Shown here in pieces: positions 8,199 through 18,003 of a DNA stretch of 64,000 bases. Under the pieces are notes generated by a model, which was given only the letters and a program-made list of their open reading frames with translations, had not been told where the DNA came from and ran no database searches. How positions within the stretch are numbered: the stretch's first letter is position 1; every line of letters starts with the position of its first letter. Both the position numbers and the translations under genes were made by a program. The stretch is taken from positions 1,302,001 to 1,366,000 of the forward strand of contig CP121336.1 in assembly GCA_043553855.1 (NCBI GenBank), given 5' to 3'. The stretch is from JAUIAS01 sp030425395 (GTDB lineage: Bacteria; Pseudomonadota; Alphaproteobacteria; Rhodobacterales; Rhodobacteraceae).

Positions 8199-8228
8199 AA
8201 ACCCCCGCCGCATACGCGCCGGGGGTTT
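8199..8228 (-). terminator. Intrinsic terminator after rplP
   Basis: Arms AACCCCCG and CGGGGGTT enclose a 12-base loop that is itself GC-rich. On the minus strand the stem is followed by TTTT. It closes the rplB-to-rplP transcript and separates it from the oxygenase gene. Confidence 0.78.
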
Positions 8229-8267
8229 CAGACCTTATAACCGTCTAAGACAGCAGGCCGACAGGCC

Positions 8268-8681
8268 TTACCAGTCTTCGCGGACCACAACGCGGGTCTT
8301 GAGCGGCAGTTTCATTGACGCCAGACGCAGGGCTTCGCGTGCGATTTCTTCGGACACGCCGTCGATTTCGAACATCACGCGGCCCGGCTTGACCTTGGCG
8401 GCCCAGCGGTCAACGGAACCTTTACCTTTACCCATCCGGACTTCGATCGGCTTGGCCGAAATCGGAGTGTCGGGAAAGATGCGGATCCAAACACGGCCCT
8501 GACGTTTCATGTGACGCGTCATGGCACGGCGGGCTGCTTCGATCTGGCGGGCGGTGACGCGCTCGGGCGTCGTTGCCTTGAGACCATAGGTTCCGAAGTT
8601 GAGATCGGAACCGCCCTTGGCCTCACCATGGATGCGGCCTTTGTGCATTTTGCGGAATTTAGTACGCTTTGGTTGAAGCAT
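8268..8681 (-). CDS. rplP: 50S ribosomal protein L16
   Basis: L16 (uL16) helps position the A-site tRNA next to the peptidyl transferase centre and joins late in assembly. The 137-residue product MLQPKRTKFRKMHKGR... contains RQIEAARRAMTRHMKRQG and VRMGKGKGSVDRWAA. R82 in VRMGKG is equivalent by alignment to E. coli Arg81, which the oxygenase YcfD/RoxA hydroxylates in that species. In this window an unrelated oxygenase gene is immediately downstream. Last gene of the rplB block. Confidence 0.98.
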   Translation of the reverse strand: MLQPKRTKFRKMHKGRIHGEAKGGSDLNFGTYGLKATTPERVTARQIEAARRAMTRHMKRQGRVWIRIFPDTPISAKPIEVRMGKGKGSVDRWAAKVKPGRVMFEIDGVSEEIAREALRLASMKLPLKTRVVVREDW

Positions 8682-8693
8682 TGATCTGTCTCC

Positions 8694-9401
8694 TTACCGG
8701 CGGCCGCCGGCGCCACGTGGTGCCGGTCCGTCCTGGAGTTCCTGTGCCTTGCGATCACGAGCAGACGGATCATGCTCCATGATTTCGCCTTTGAAGATCC
8801 AGACCTTGATCCCGATGATACCATAGGGGGTCATGGCTTCGCCTGCGGCGTAATCAATGTCGGCGCGCAGCGTGTGCAGCGGAACGCGACCTTCGCGATA
8901 CCACTCGGTCCGTGCGATTTCCGCGCCGCCGAGACGGCCCGCAACGTTCACCCGGATACCCAGAGCACCCATGCGCATTGCGTTCTGCACGCCACGCTTC
9001 ATTGCGCGACGGAAGGACACACGGCGTTCGAGCTGCTGAGCGATGCTTTCTGCGACCAGTTGCGCGTCCAGTTCGGGCTTGCGAACTTCGACGATGTTCA
9101 GGTGCAGTTCGCTGTCGGTCATGCGCGCCAGCTTCTTGCGAAGGGTTTCGATATCGGCGCCTTTTTTACCGATGATCACACCCGGACGGGCAGTGTGGAT
9201 CGTGACGCGGCACTTTTTGTGCGGACGCTCGATGATCACACGGGCCACACCGGCCTGCTTGCACTCTTCCTTGATGAACTCGCGGATTTTGAGATCTTCG
9301 AGAAGAAGATCGCCATAGTCCTTGGTATCGGCGTACCAGCGGCTATCCCAGGTGCGGTTGACCTGAAGGCGCATGCCGATTGGATTGACTTTCTGACCCA
9401 T
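8694..9401 (-). CDS. rpsC: 30S ribosomal protein S3
   Basis: S3 (uS3) forms part of the mRNA entry tunnel and helicase site. The 235-residue product has the N-terminal MGQKVNPIGMRLQ, a KH domain with RPGVIIGKKGADIE, and the C-terminal domain GALGIRVNVAGRLGGAEIAR. The basic tail ends GAGGRR. It starts at the last base of the rplV stop codon, a one-base overlap. Confidence 0.98.
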   Translation of the reverse strand: MGQKVNPIGMRLQVNRTWDSRWYADTKDYGDLLLEDLKIREFIKEECKQAGVARVIIERPHKKCRVTIHTARPGVIIGKKGADIETLRKKLARMTDSELHLNIVEVRKPELDAQLVAESIAQQLERRVSFRRAMKRGVQNAMRMGALGIRVNVAGRLGGAEIARTEWYREGRVPLHTLRADIDYAAGEAMTPYGIIGIKVWIFKGEIMEHDPSARDRKAQELQDGPAPRGAGGRR

Positions 9402-9781
9402 TAGGCTTGCTCCTCAACTTGCCGCACCTTGATGGTGAGTTCCGAGAACGGCTTCATAATCTTGCCAAAACGGCCACGCGCACGCGGACGGCCACGCTTC
9501 ATGACAAGGTTCTTGCCCACGAACGCCTCGGCGACGACCAGTTCATCGACGTCAAGGTTGTGGTTGTTCTCGGCGTTGGCGATGGCGGACTGAAGGCACT
9601 TCTTGACGTCCTGCGCGATCCGCTTCTTGGAGAAAGTCAGATCAATAAGGGCGCGTTCAACCTTCTTGCCACGGATCATCGCCGCAACGAGGTTCAGTTT
9701 CTGCGGGCTGGTGCGAAGCATGCGGGTTTTCGCCATTGCTTCGTTTTCAGCCACGCGGCGGGGGTTCTTTTCCTGGCCCAT
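9401..9781 (-). CDS. rplV: 50S ribosomal protein L22
   Basis: L22 (uL22) lines the peptide exit tunnel; its loop is a target for macrolide-resistance changes. The 126-residue product has LRTSPQKLNLVAAMIRGKKV and the C-terminal hairpin KRGRPRARGRFGKIMKPFSEL. The ATG at 9781 is 3 bp after rpsS; a shorter form from MAKTRMLRTSP is also possible. One-base overlap with rpsC. Confidence 0.97.
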   Translation of the reverse strand: MGQEKNPRRVAENEAMAKTRMLRTSPQKLNLVAAMIRGKKVERALIDLTFSKKRIAQDVKKCLQSAIANAENNHNLDVDELVVAEAFVGKNLVMKRGRPRARGRFGKIMKPFSELTIKVRQVEEQA

Positions 9782-9784
9782 GAC

Positions 9785-10063
9785 TTACTTCCGCTTCGCT
9801 TTCTTGTCAGCCGCGTGGCCATAATAGGTCCGGGTTGGCGAGTATTCGCCGAACTTCTGACCGATCATGTCTTCGGTGACGTTGACAGGAACATGCTTCT
9901 GGCCGTTGTAAACGCCAAACGTCAGGCCCACGAACTGGGGCAGGATCGTCGAGCGGCGCGACCAGATCTTGATAACTTCATTGCGGCCGGAATCACGGAC
10001 TGCTTCGGCTTTCTTAAGCACGTAAGCATCCACGAAGGGGCCTTTCCATACAGAGCGAGACAT
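9785..10063 (-). CDS. rpsS: 30S ribosomal protein S19
   Basis: S19 (uS19) lies in the small subunit head and contacts the large subunit. The 92-residue product MSRSVWKGPFVDAYVLKKAE... has IKIWSRRSTILPQFVGLTFGVYNG and the C-terminal KFGEYSPTRTYYGH signature. It follows rplB by 3 bp. Confidence 0.98.
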   Translation of the reverse strand: MSRSVWKGPFVDAYVLKKAEAVRDSGRNEVIKIWSRRSTILPQFVGLTFGVYNGQKHVPVNVTEDMIGQKFGEYSPTRTYYGHAADKKAKRK

Positions 10064-10066
10064 GGA

Positions 10067-10909
10067 TTAACGCCCCTTCTTCTTGGCGTGGCGCGAGCGG
10101 ATGATAAGCTTCTGCGACGCTTTGTTGGTGTTGCGGGTGCGCTTGCCCTTGGTCGGCTTGCCCCAGGGTGTCACGGGGTGACGGCCACCAGACGTCCGGC
10201 CTTCACCACCACCATGGGGGTGATCGATCGGGTTCATGACGACACCACGGACCGAAGGACGCACGCCTTTGTGACGCATACGACCGGCTTTACCGTAGTT
10301 CTGGTTGGAATTGTCGGGGTTGGATACGGCACCAACGGTGGCCATGCATTCCTGACGAACAAGGCGCAGTTCGCCCGAGGACAGGCGGATCTGAGCGTAG
10401 CCACCATCACGACCGACGAACTGGGCATAGGTGCCAGCGGCGCGCGCGATCTGACCGCCCTTGCCGGGCTTCATCTCGATGTTGTGGACGATGGTACCGA
10501 TCGGCATGCCGGAGAACGGCATCGCATTGCCCGGCTTGATGTCGGCCTTTGCACTGGCGATGACGCTGTCACCGACGGCAAGACGCTGAGGGGCGAGGAT
10601 GTAGGCTTGCTCGCCATCCTCATATTTGATGAGCGCGATAAACGCGGTCCGGTTGGGGTCATACTCGATCCGCTCGACGGTCGCCGCGACGTCAAACTTG
10701 TTACGCTTGAAATCAACGATCCGGTAGAGGCGTTTCGCCCCGCCACCACGGCGGCGCGATGTAATCCGTCCGGTGTTGTTCCGGCCGCCCGACTTTGTCA
10801 GACCCTCGGTGAGGGCTTTGACAGGACGTCCTTTCCACAGCTCCGAACGGTCGATCAGCACCAGCCCGCGCTGGCCCGGCGTCGTTGGCTTGTACGACTT
10901 GAGTGCCAT
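10067..10909 (-). CDS. rplB: 50S ribosomal protein L2
   Basis: L2 (uL2) is needed for subunit joining and peptidyl transfer. The 280-residue product begins MALKSYKPTTPGQRGLVLIDR and contains the highly conserved PHGGGEGRTSGGRHPVTPWG near its C-terminus, with the functional His. The ATG at 10907-10909 is chosen from family length; an in-frame extension to 11176 has no L2 character. It is the first gene of its transcript because an oxygenase gene now occupies the space between rplW and rplB, and it has its own promoter at 10979-11007. Confidence 0.98.
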   Translation of the reverse strand: MALKSYKPTTPGQRGLVLIDRSELWKGRPVKALTEGLTKSGGRNNTGRITSRRRGGGAKRLYRIVDFKRNKFDVAATVERIEYDPNRTAFIALIKYEDGEQAYILAPQRLAVGDSVIASAKADIKPGNAMPFSGMPIGTIVHNIEMKPGKGGQIARAAGTYAQFVGRDGGYAQIRLSSGELRLVRQECMATVGAVSNPDNSNQNYGKAGRMRHKGVRPSVRGVVMNPIDHPHGGGEGRTSGGRHPVTPWGKPTKGKRTRNTNKASQKLIIRSRHAKKKGR

Positions 10910-10978
10910 GCTTTCTGTCTTCCGTTTAGCAAACACGGGTTGCCCCGTGGGTATGTTTGAGGCCCCCGTAGGTGCCAA

Positions 10979-11007
10979 TGGTATAGGCCCCCGGAGGTGC
11001 CCTGTTA
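10979..11007 (-). promoter_or_regulatory. Sigma-70 promoter for rplB-rplP block
   Basis: TTAACA, 17 bp, TATACC on the minus strand, about 70 bp before the rplB start. The -10 again lacks T at its last position. Its presence fits the break between rplW and rplB, where rplW is followed by a terminator. Confidence 0.7.
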
Positions 11008-11187
11008 AACGCGCAACCGGCCCCAGAACGAATCTGAGGCCAGTCGACTGGCGGGATGTAACAAGGTTGGTTGAGGGTGTCCATAGAAGAAACCCTTGTC
11101 CGCAGCACATGCCGTCTTTCCTCAGAACGAGGCAGGCGCTAACCTCTGCGACCGTGCATACCACCTTTCGCTGCAAGGACTCGCTTC

Positions 11188-11967
11188 ATGACCCTCGAAC
11201 AGATCATAGACATGGACGCTTACCCAATCGCCGACCCTGCGTTCCGCGTGGCGTGCAAAGACACATTCGACAAGACCGGGGTTCTGGCCATGCCCGGCTT
11301 TGTCCGGGCGCAGGCTATCGACTCGATCCGCGACGAAGGCATCGCCAACCGGCACAAGGTTTATGCCAAAGAGGAAAAACACTCTGTCTATCTCAGCGCG
11401 CCTGACCCTGCTTACGCGCCAGATCATCCCCGCAACCGTCAGGTAATCTCATCCAAGGGCTGCATCACCGATGATCTGATGCCCGAAAACTCGGCGCTTC
11501 GCACCCTCTACAACTCGGACCTGTTTCAGAGTTTTCTTTGTGACGTCCTCGGGGAAAACGCCCTTTATCCCTACGCTGATCCTCTTTCCTCCATCAACTT
11601 GCATTTTGCCGAAACCGGGCAGGAACTCGGATGGCATTTCGACAACTCCTCTTTCGCCATAACACTGATGGTGCAGGCCCCGGAAAAGGGCGGACAATTT
11701 GAATACGTTTCAGACGTCCGGGATGCTGACGCTGGCGATATGAACTTTGACGCCGTCGGGGATATTCTTGACGGAAAAACCCCGGTCAAAGTCCTGAACG
11801 CTCAACCCGGTGAACTCGTTTTCTTCCGCGGGCGCAACTCGATCCATCGCGTCGCCCCGAACGAAGGCGAACGGACCCGAATTCTCGCTGTCCTCGCCTA
11901 CAATTCCCAGCCGGGAATTTCGTTATCGGAAGAGGCGCGCCTGACCTTCTACGGGCGCACCAGTTAA
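11188..11967 (+). CDS. Putative Fe(II)/2-oxoglutarate oxygenase (BesD/PhyH-like)
   Basis: The 259-residue protein has the facial triad of Fe(II)/2OG oxygenases: H150 and D152 in GWHFDNSSF, H220 in NSIHRV, and R229/R231 as 2OG anchor in ERTRIL. The segment ITLMVQAPEKGGQFEY after the HxD motif resembles the BesD/HalD amino-acid halogenase group. Asp instead of Gly at the second ligand predicts a hydroxylase rather than a halogenase. The substrate is unknown; a free amino acid or a protein side chain are both possible. The gene stands on the plus strand between rplW and rplB, divergent from rplB and convergent with rplW, with its own terminator. It is not related in sequence to the oxygenase at 7547-8167. 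Confidence 0.8.
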   Translation: MTLEQIIDMDAYPIADPAFRVACKDTFDKTGVLAMPGFVRAQAIDSIRDEGIANRHKVYAKEEKHSVYLSAPDPAYAPDHPRNRQVISSKGCITDDLMPENSALRTLYNSDLFQSFLCDVLGENALYPYADPLSSINLHFAETGQELGWHFDNSSFAITLMVQAPEKGGQFEYVSDVRDADAGDMNFDAVGDILDGKTPVKVLNAQPGELVFFRGRNSIHRVAPNEGERTRILAVLAYNSQPGISLSEEARLTFYGRTS

Positions 11968-11997
11968 CATAACCGCTCGCGACACGGCAAAGTACAA

Positions 11998-12027
11998 CCC
12001 CCTCGCCACCACAGGCGCGGGGGTTTT
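11998..12027 (+). terminator. Intrinsic terminator after the oxygenase gene
   Basis: CCCCC-T-CGCC pairs with GGCG-C-GGGGG around a 6-base loop, followed by TTTT on the plus strand, 31 bp after the oxygenase stop. This gives the inserted gene a self-contained transcription unit. Confidence 0.8.
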
Positions 12028-12073
12028 CAATTCATAGGGCGCGTGAATTGCACCGAACGTTTAATAGATGGCC

Positions 12074-12289
12074 TTACAAACACTGTTCCGGAAGTCGAAA
12101 TTTCGGGTCCTTCTTTGCGGCATCGCGGTAAAGCGCGCATTCTGCTAAGATCGCCTCCCTCTTTGCCTTTTCAAATTCGGCTTGTTGGGCGGCGGTCGGT
12201 CTTTTTGTCGGTTCACTCGGTCACGTTTGGGTGTTGCATCCAGCAATCAAAAAAATCGCGAGGCAGGCCACGAGAGTGGGTTTAATCAT
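12074..12289 (-). pseudogene. Small lipoprotein gene interrupted by an in-frame TGA
   Basis: On the minus strand an ATG at 12287-12289, preceded by GGAG at 9 nt, begins a lipoprotein signal peptide, MIKPTLVACLAIFLIAGC, with lipobox LIAGC and Cys18. Four codons later, at 12221-12223, there is a TGA (codon 23). The same frame then stays open for 48 more codons (PSEPTKRPTAAQQAEFEKAK... to LPEQCL) ending TAA at 12074-12076. The second part is charged and looks like a lipoprotein mature domain with two Cys. The simplest reading is a recent nonsense mutation or a base-calling error; readthrough cannot be excluded. The family is not recognised. It lies downstream of the rplW terminator. Confidence 0.6.
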
Positions 12290-12409
12290 TTAGGGAAACT
12301 CCATTGGGTTGCTTTAAGATCACCCAACTCAACCATCCCCCAATACACAAACGAAAAGCCCCCCACCATCGCTGGCAGGGGGCCTTTTTCTTGGATCAGA
12401 AGAAAACGA
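12290..12409. other. Short interval behind rplW
   Basis: Apart from the rplW terminator at 12358-12383, this interval holds the GGAG ribosome-binding site of the interrupted lipoprotein. I see no clear promoter for that gene, so it may depend on readthrough from rplW. Confidence 0.5.
12358..12383 (-). terminator. Intrinsic terminator after rplW (bidirectional)
   Basis: GCCCCCC-A-CCA with loop TCGC pairs with TGG-CA-GGGGGC. Ts follow on both strands (TTTT on minus, CTTTTTC on plus). It ends the rpsJ-rplC-rplD-rplW transcript before the inserted genes. Confidence 0.85.
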
Positions 12410-12706
12410 TTACAGTCCGGTGGACACGTCGATCGTGTTACCTTCTTCAAGGGTCACATAGGCCTTCTTGACGTCTTTCCGCTTGCCCAACTGGCCGCGG
12501 AAACGCTTGACCTTGCCCTTCGTGATCGTGGTGTTCACAGCCTTCACCTTGACACCAAAGAGAGCTTCGACAGCTTCCTTGATCTGCGGCTTGTTGCTGT
12601 CGATCGAAACTTCGAAGACCACTGCGCCGTTTTCGGACGCCATTGTGGATTTCTCGGTGATGATCGGCTTGCGGATCACGTCATAATGTTCTGGCTTTGC
12701 GCTCAT
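12410..12706 (-). CDS. rplW: 50S ribosomal protein L23
   Basis: L23 (uL23) at the tunnel exit is the docking site of trigger factor and SRP. The 98-residue product contains DVIRKPIITEKSTMASENGAVVF near the N-terminus and FRGQLGKRKDVKKAYVTLEEG at the C-terminus. It overlaps rplD by 4 bp (ATGA). In this genome it ends its transcript; normally rplB would follow. Confidence 0.98.
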   Translation of the reverse strand: MSAKPEHYDVIRKPIITEKSTMASENGAVVFEVSIDSNKPQIKEAVEALFGVKVKAVNTTITKGKVKRFRGQLGKRKDVKKAYVTLEEGNTIDVSTGL

Positions 12707-13320
12707 TTCAGTCGAGCCTCCAGTGCTTCGACACCGGCCTTCGTGATCACCAGAGTGTCACGACGCAGGATGTCATAGACGTTTGCGCCCATCGTCGGCA
12801 GGATATCCAGACCTTCGATGTTGCGCGCGGCTTTGGCGAAACCTTCGTTCACGGCAGCGCCGTCGATGACCAGAGCGCGTTTCCAGCCCAGGTTTTTCAC
12901 CTGTTTGGCCAGAGCGGCGGTCTTGCCCTCGGATTCGGCGCTTTCGATCACGACCAATTCACCGGCTTTCGCCTTCGCGCTCAGCGCGTGACGCAGGCCC
13001 AGCTTGCGGAACTTTTTGGTCAGGTCGTGGCCATGGCTGCGCGGGGTCGGACCCTTGTAGATACCACCCTTGCGGAAGATCGGCGCGTTACGGTCACCGT
13101 GGCGTGCGCCGCCGGTGCCCTTCTGGCGATAGATCTTCTTGGTCGAGTAGCTGGTTTCCGAGCGCGTCTTTACCTTGTGGGTGCCGGCCTGCGCATTGTT
13201 GCGCTGCCAACGAACCACACGGTGCAGAATGTCTGCGCGCGGCTCAAGGCCGAACAGGTCAGCGTCCAGCTCGATATCGCCGGATTTACCACCGTCGAGT
13301 GTAATCACATCGAGTTTCAT
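12703..13320 (-). CDS. rplD: 50S ribosomal protein L4
   Basis: L4 (uL4) lines the exit tunnel and in E. coli autoregulates the S10 operon. The 205-residue product has the tunnel-loop segment RQKGTGGARHGDRNAPIF and the C-terminal globular domain. The short-spaced arrangement with 4-bp overlaps on both sides (rplC and rplW) indicates translational coupling. Confidence 0.98.
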   Translation of the reverse strand: MKLDVITLDGGKSGDIELDADLFGLEPRADILHRVVRWQRNNAQAGTHKVKTRSETSYSTKKIYRQKGTGGARHGDRNAPIFRKGGIYKGPTPRSHGHDLTKKFRKLGLRHALSAKAKAGELVVIESAESEGKTAALAKQVKNLGWKRALVIDGAAVNEGFAKAARNIEGLDILPTMGANVYDILRRDTLVITKAGVEALEARLK

Positions 13321-14042
13321 GCTTCGCCTTCCTTCTCTTCTACAGCAGGCTCAGCCTGTGCAGCAGCCGACTTGAGAGCCGCCGGGAGAACCGCGTTTTC
13401 CGGGAACGGCTTCTTGACCGCGTCCTTCACGGTGACCCAGCCACCCTTGGAACCCGGAACAGCGCCCTTGACCATGATCAGGCCGCGGTCCGCATCCGTC
13501 TTGACGACTTCGAGGTTCTGCGTGGTGACCCGTGCGGCCCCCATGTGACCGGCCATCTTCTTGCCCTTGAACACCTTGCCGGGGTCCTGACACTGGCCTG
13601 TGGAGCCGTGCGAACGGTGCGAGATCGAAACACCGTGCGTGGCGCGCAGGCCGCCAAAGTTGTGACGCTTCATCGCACCGGCAAAACCTTTACCGATGGA
13701 TGTGCCCGCCACGTCAACATACTGACCGGCGAAGTAATGATCAGCGGTGATTTCTTCACCCACGCCAATCAGGTTTTCGGGATCGACGCGGAATTCCGCG
13801 ACTTTCCGCTTGGGTTCCACCTTGGCGGCGGCAAAGTGACCGCGCATCGCCTTGGAGGTCCGCTTGGCCTTGGCCGCACCGGCACCCAGCTGGACGGCGG
13901 TATAGCCGTCCTTCTCGGAAGTCCGCTGGGCAACGACCTGCAGGTTGTCGAGTTTCAGCACGGTCACGGGGACCTGACGACCATCGTCCATAAACAGACG
14001 GGTCATGCCAATTTTTTTCGCAATGATACCAGAGCGCAACAT
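13317..14042 (-). CDS. rplC: 50S ribosomal protein L3
   Basis: L3 (uL3) initiates large-subunit assembly and reaches toward the peptidyl transferase centre. The 241-residue product begins MLRSGIIAKKIGMTRLF and contains the conserved SISHRSHGSTGQCQDPGKVF region, which includes the Gln that PrmB methylates in E. coli. The acidic tail (EEKEGEA) extends beyond the E. coli protein, as in related alphaproteobacteria. Overlaps rplD by 4 bp. Confidence 0.98.
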   Translation of the reverse strand: MLRSGIIAKKIGMTRLFMDDGRQVPVTVLKLDNLQVVAQRTSEKDGYTAVQLGAGAAKAKRTSKAMRGHFAAAKVEPKRKVAEFRVDPENLIGVGEEITADHYFAGQYVDVAGTSIGKGFAGAMKRHNFGGLRATHGVSISHRSHGSTGQCQDPGKVFKGKKMAGHMGAARVTTQNLEVVKTDADRGLIMVKGAVPGSKGGWVTVKDAVKKPFPENAVLPAALKSAAAQAEPAVEEKEGEA

Positions 14043-14060
14043 TTTCCTTGCCCCCTCGCC

Positions 14061-14381
14061 TTACGATTGCAGTTTGATTTCGACGTCCACACCAGCAGCG
14101 AGGTCGAGCTTCATCAGCGCGTCCACGGTCTGCGGGGTTGGATCGACGATATCGAGAAGCCGCTTGTGCGTGCGGATCTCGAACTGGTCACGGGATTTCT
14201 TGTCTACGTGGGGTCCACGCAGAACGGTGAATTTCTCGATCTTGTTCGGCAGCGGAATGGGCCCGCGCACCTGTGCGCCGGTCCGTTTCGCGGTGTTGAC
14301 GATTTCCTGCGTGCTCGCGTCGAGCACACGGTAATCGAACGCCTTCAGCCGGATACGGATATTTTGGCTTTGCATTGCCAT
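14061..14381 (-). CDS. rpsJ: 30S ribosomal protein S10 (NusE)
   Basis: S10 (uS10/NusE) works in the small subunit head and, with NusB, in transcription antitermination. The 106-residue product contains NIRIRLKAFDYRVLDAST and PNKIEKFTVLRGPHVDKKSRDQFEIRTHKRL. The ATG at 14379-14381 has AAGGGA 8 nt upstream; a second ATG two codons later is the alternative start. It is 112 bp from tufA; no terminator with a U-tract lies between, so S10 transcription probably continues from the str operon. Confidence 0.98.
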   Translation of the reverse strand: MAMQSQNIRIRLKAFDYRVLDASTQEIVNTAKRTGAQVRGPIPLPNKIEKFTVLRGPHVDKKSRDQFEIRTHKRLLDIVDPTPQTVDALMKLDLAAGVDVEIKLQS

Positions 14382-14493
14382 ATTCGTGTTCCCTTACCGG
14401 GTTTTCAGTTGAGAGGAGGAGCGACGACCACCGCCGCCCCTCATCGAACCGTTTTCGTGTGGCATGGCAGGCGAACCTGCCACGACGTTCAGA

Positions 14494-15669
14494 TCACTCG
14501 ATGATCTTAGCGACGACGCCGGCACCGACGGTGCGGCCGCCTTCGCGGATGGCAAAGCGCAGACCGTCTTCCATGGCGATCGGGGCGATCAGCTCAACAT
14601 CGAACTTCAGGTTGTCGCCGGGCATCACCATTTCCGTGCCTTCGGGAAGCTCGACCGTGCCGGTCACGTCCGTCGTACGGAAGTAGAACTGCGGGCGGTA
14701 GTTCGCGAAGAACGGTGTGTGACGGCCGCCTTCTTCCTTGGTCAGGATATAGGCTTCGGCTTCGAACTTGGTGTGCGGCTTGACCGAACCCGGCTTACAC
14801 AGAACCTGGCCACGCTCAACGCCTTCACGGTCGATACCGCGCAGCAGTGCGCCGATGTTGTCGCCTGCTTCACCGCGATCCAGCAGCTTGCGGAACATTT
14901 CAACGCCCGTGCAGGTCGTCGTCTTGGTGTCGCGGATACCAACGATTTCGATGCTGTCGCCAACGTTGATCACGCCACGCTCAACACGACCGGTCACAAC
15001 CGTGCCGCGGCCCGAGATCGAGAACACGTCTTCGATCGGCATCAAGAACGGCTGGTCAACAGCGCGTGCCGGCGTCGGGATGTACTCATCAACAGCCGCC
15101 ATCAGTTCGCGGATCTTGTTTTCGCCGATTTCAGGGTTGTTGCCTTCCATCGCCGCCAGAGCCGAACCCGCGATGATCGGGATATCGTCGCCGGGATAGT
15201 CGTAGGACGACAACAGCTCGCGGATTTCCATTTCGACGAGCTCCAGAAGCTCTTCGTCGTCGACCTGGTCAACCTTGTTCATGAAAACGACCATCTTCGG
15301 GATGCCAACCTGGCGGCCCAGCAGAATGTGTTCGCGCGTCTGCGGCATCGGGCCGTCAGCAGCGTTCACAACCAGGATCGCGCCGTCCATCTGCGCCGCA
15401 CCGGTGATCATGTTCTTCACATAGTCCGCGTGGCCGGGGCAATCGACGTGCGCATAGTGGCGGCTGTCGGTTTCATATTCGACGTGTGCCGTCGAAATCG
15501 TGATCCCCCGCGCCTTTTCTTCAGGCGCACCGTCAATCTGATCATACGCCTTGAAATCACCAAAATACTTGGTGATCGCTGCCGTCAACGTCGTCTTGCC
15601 GTGGTCAACGTGGCCAATGGTGCCGATGTTCACGTGCGGCTTATTACGCTCAAACTTCTCTTTTGCCAT
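14494..15669 (-). CDS. tufA: Elongation factor Tu, copy 1
   Basis: EF-Tu delivers aminoacyl-tRNA to the ribosomal A site. The 391-residue GTPase has G1 GHVDHGKT (19-26), DCPGHADYV, NKVDQVD and SAL motifs, then domains II and III. The protein is identical to the copy at 34956-36131. The two genes differ at only three synonymous bases (14539, 14674, 15244) plus the stop codon (TGA here, TAA there). It sits in the canonical position after fusA. Confidence 0.99.
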   Translation of the reverse strand: MAKEKFERNKPHVNIGTIGHVDHGKTTLTAAITKYFGDFKAYDQIDGAPEEKARGITISTAHVEYETDSRHYAHVDCPGHADYVKNMITGAAQMDGAILVVNAADGPMPQTREHILLGRQVGIPKMVVFMNKVDQVDDEELLELVEMEIRELLSSYDYPGDDIPIIAGSALAAMEGNNPEIGENKIRELMAAVDEYIPTPARAVDQPFLMPIEDVFSISGRGTVVTGRVERGVINVGDSIEIVGIRDTKTTTCTGVEMFRKLLDRGEAGDNIGALLRGIDREGVERGQVLCKPGSVKPHTKFEAEAYILTKEEGGRHTPFFANYRPQFYFRTTDVTGTVELPEGTEMVMPGDNLKFDVELIAPIAMEDGLRFAIREGGRTVGAGVVAKIIE

Positions 15670-15864
15670 GATGGCCTCCTTCTTGTGCCCCCAGCGGGGT
15701 CATCCCTAAACCCGCACCGGGGTCATGTTCTGTTCCAATTGGCAGAAGCTCTGCCGTGGGCAGCGGGACATTGTGCATCCCCTGTTCCCTGAATTTTCCG
15801 GGCCACCGGTCCATATGGCCGGTGACCCGCGGTATGTGTGTGCCCGCCGAAGCGAACGCGCCGG

Positions 15865-17988
<2,124 letters not shown>

Positions 17989-18003
17989 GTCAGATCGCTC
18001 CTA

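Noticed and set aside
11188..11967. Halogenase assignment for the BesD-like protein
   Set aside because: Halogenases of this group replace the metal-binding Asp with Gly or Ala; here the motif is HFD, so hydroxylation is expected.
14464..14485. Hairpin TGGCAGG-ttcg-CCTGCCA after tufA as terminator
   Set aside because: No U-tract follows on the minus strand, and rpsJ directly downstream has no other clear promoter, so read-through from tufA is more likely.
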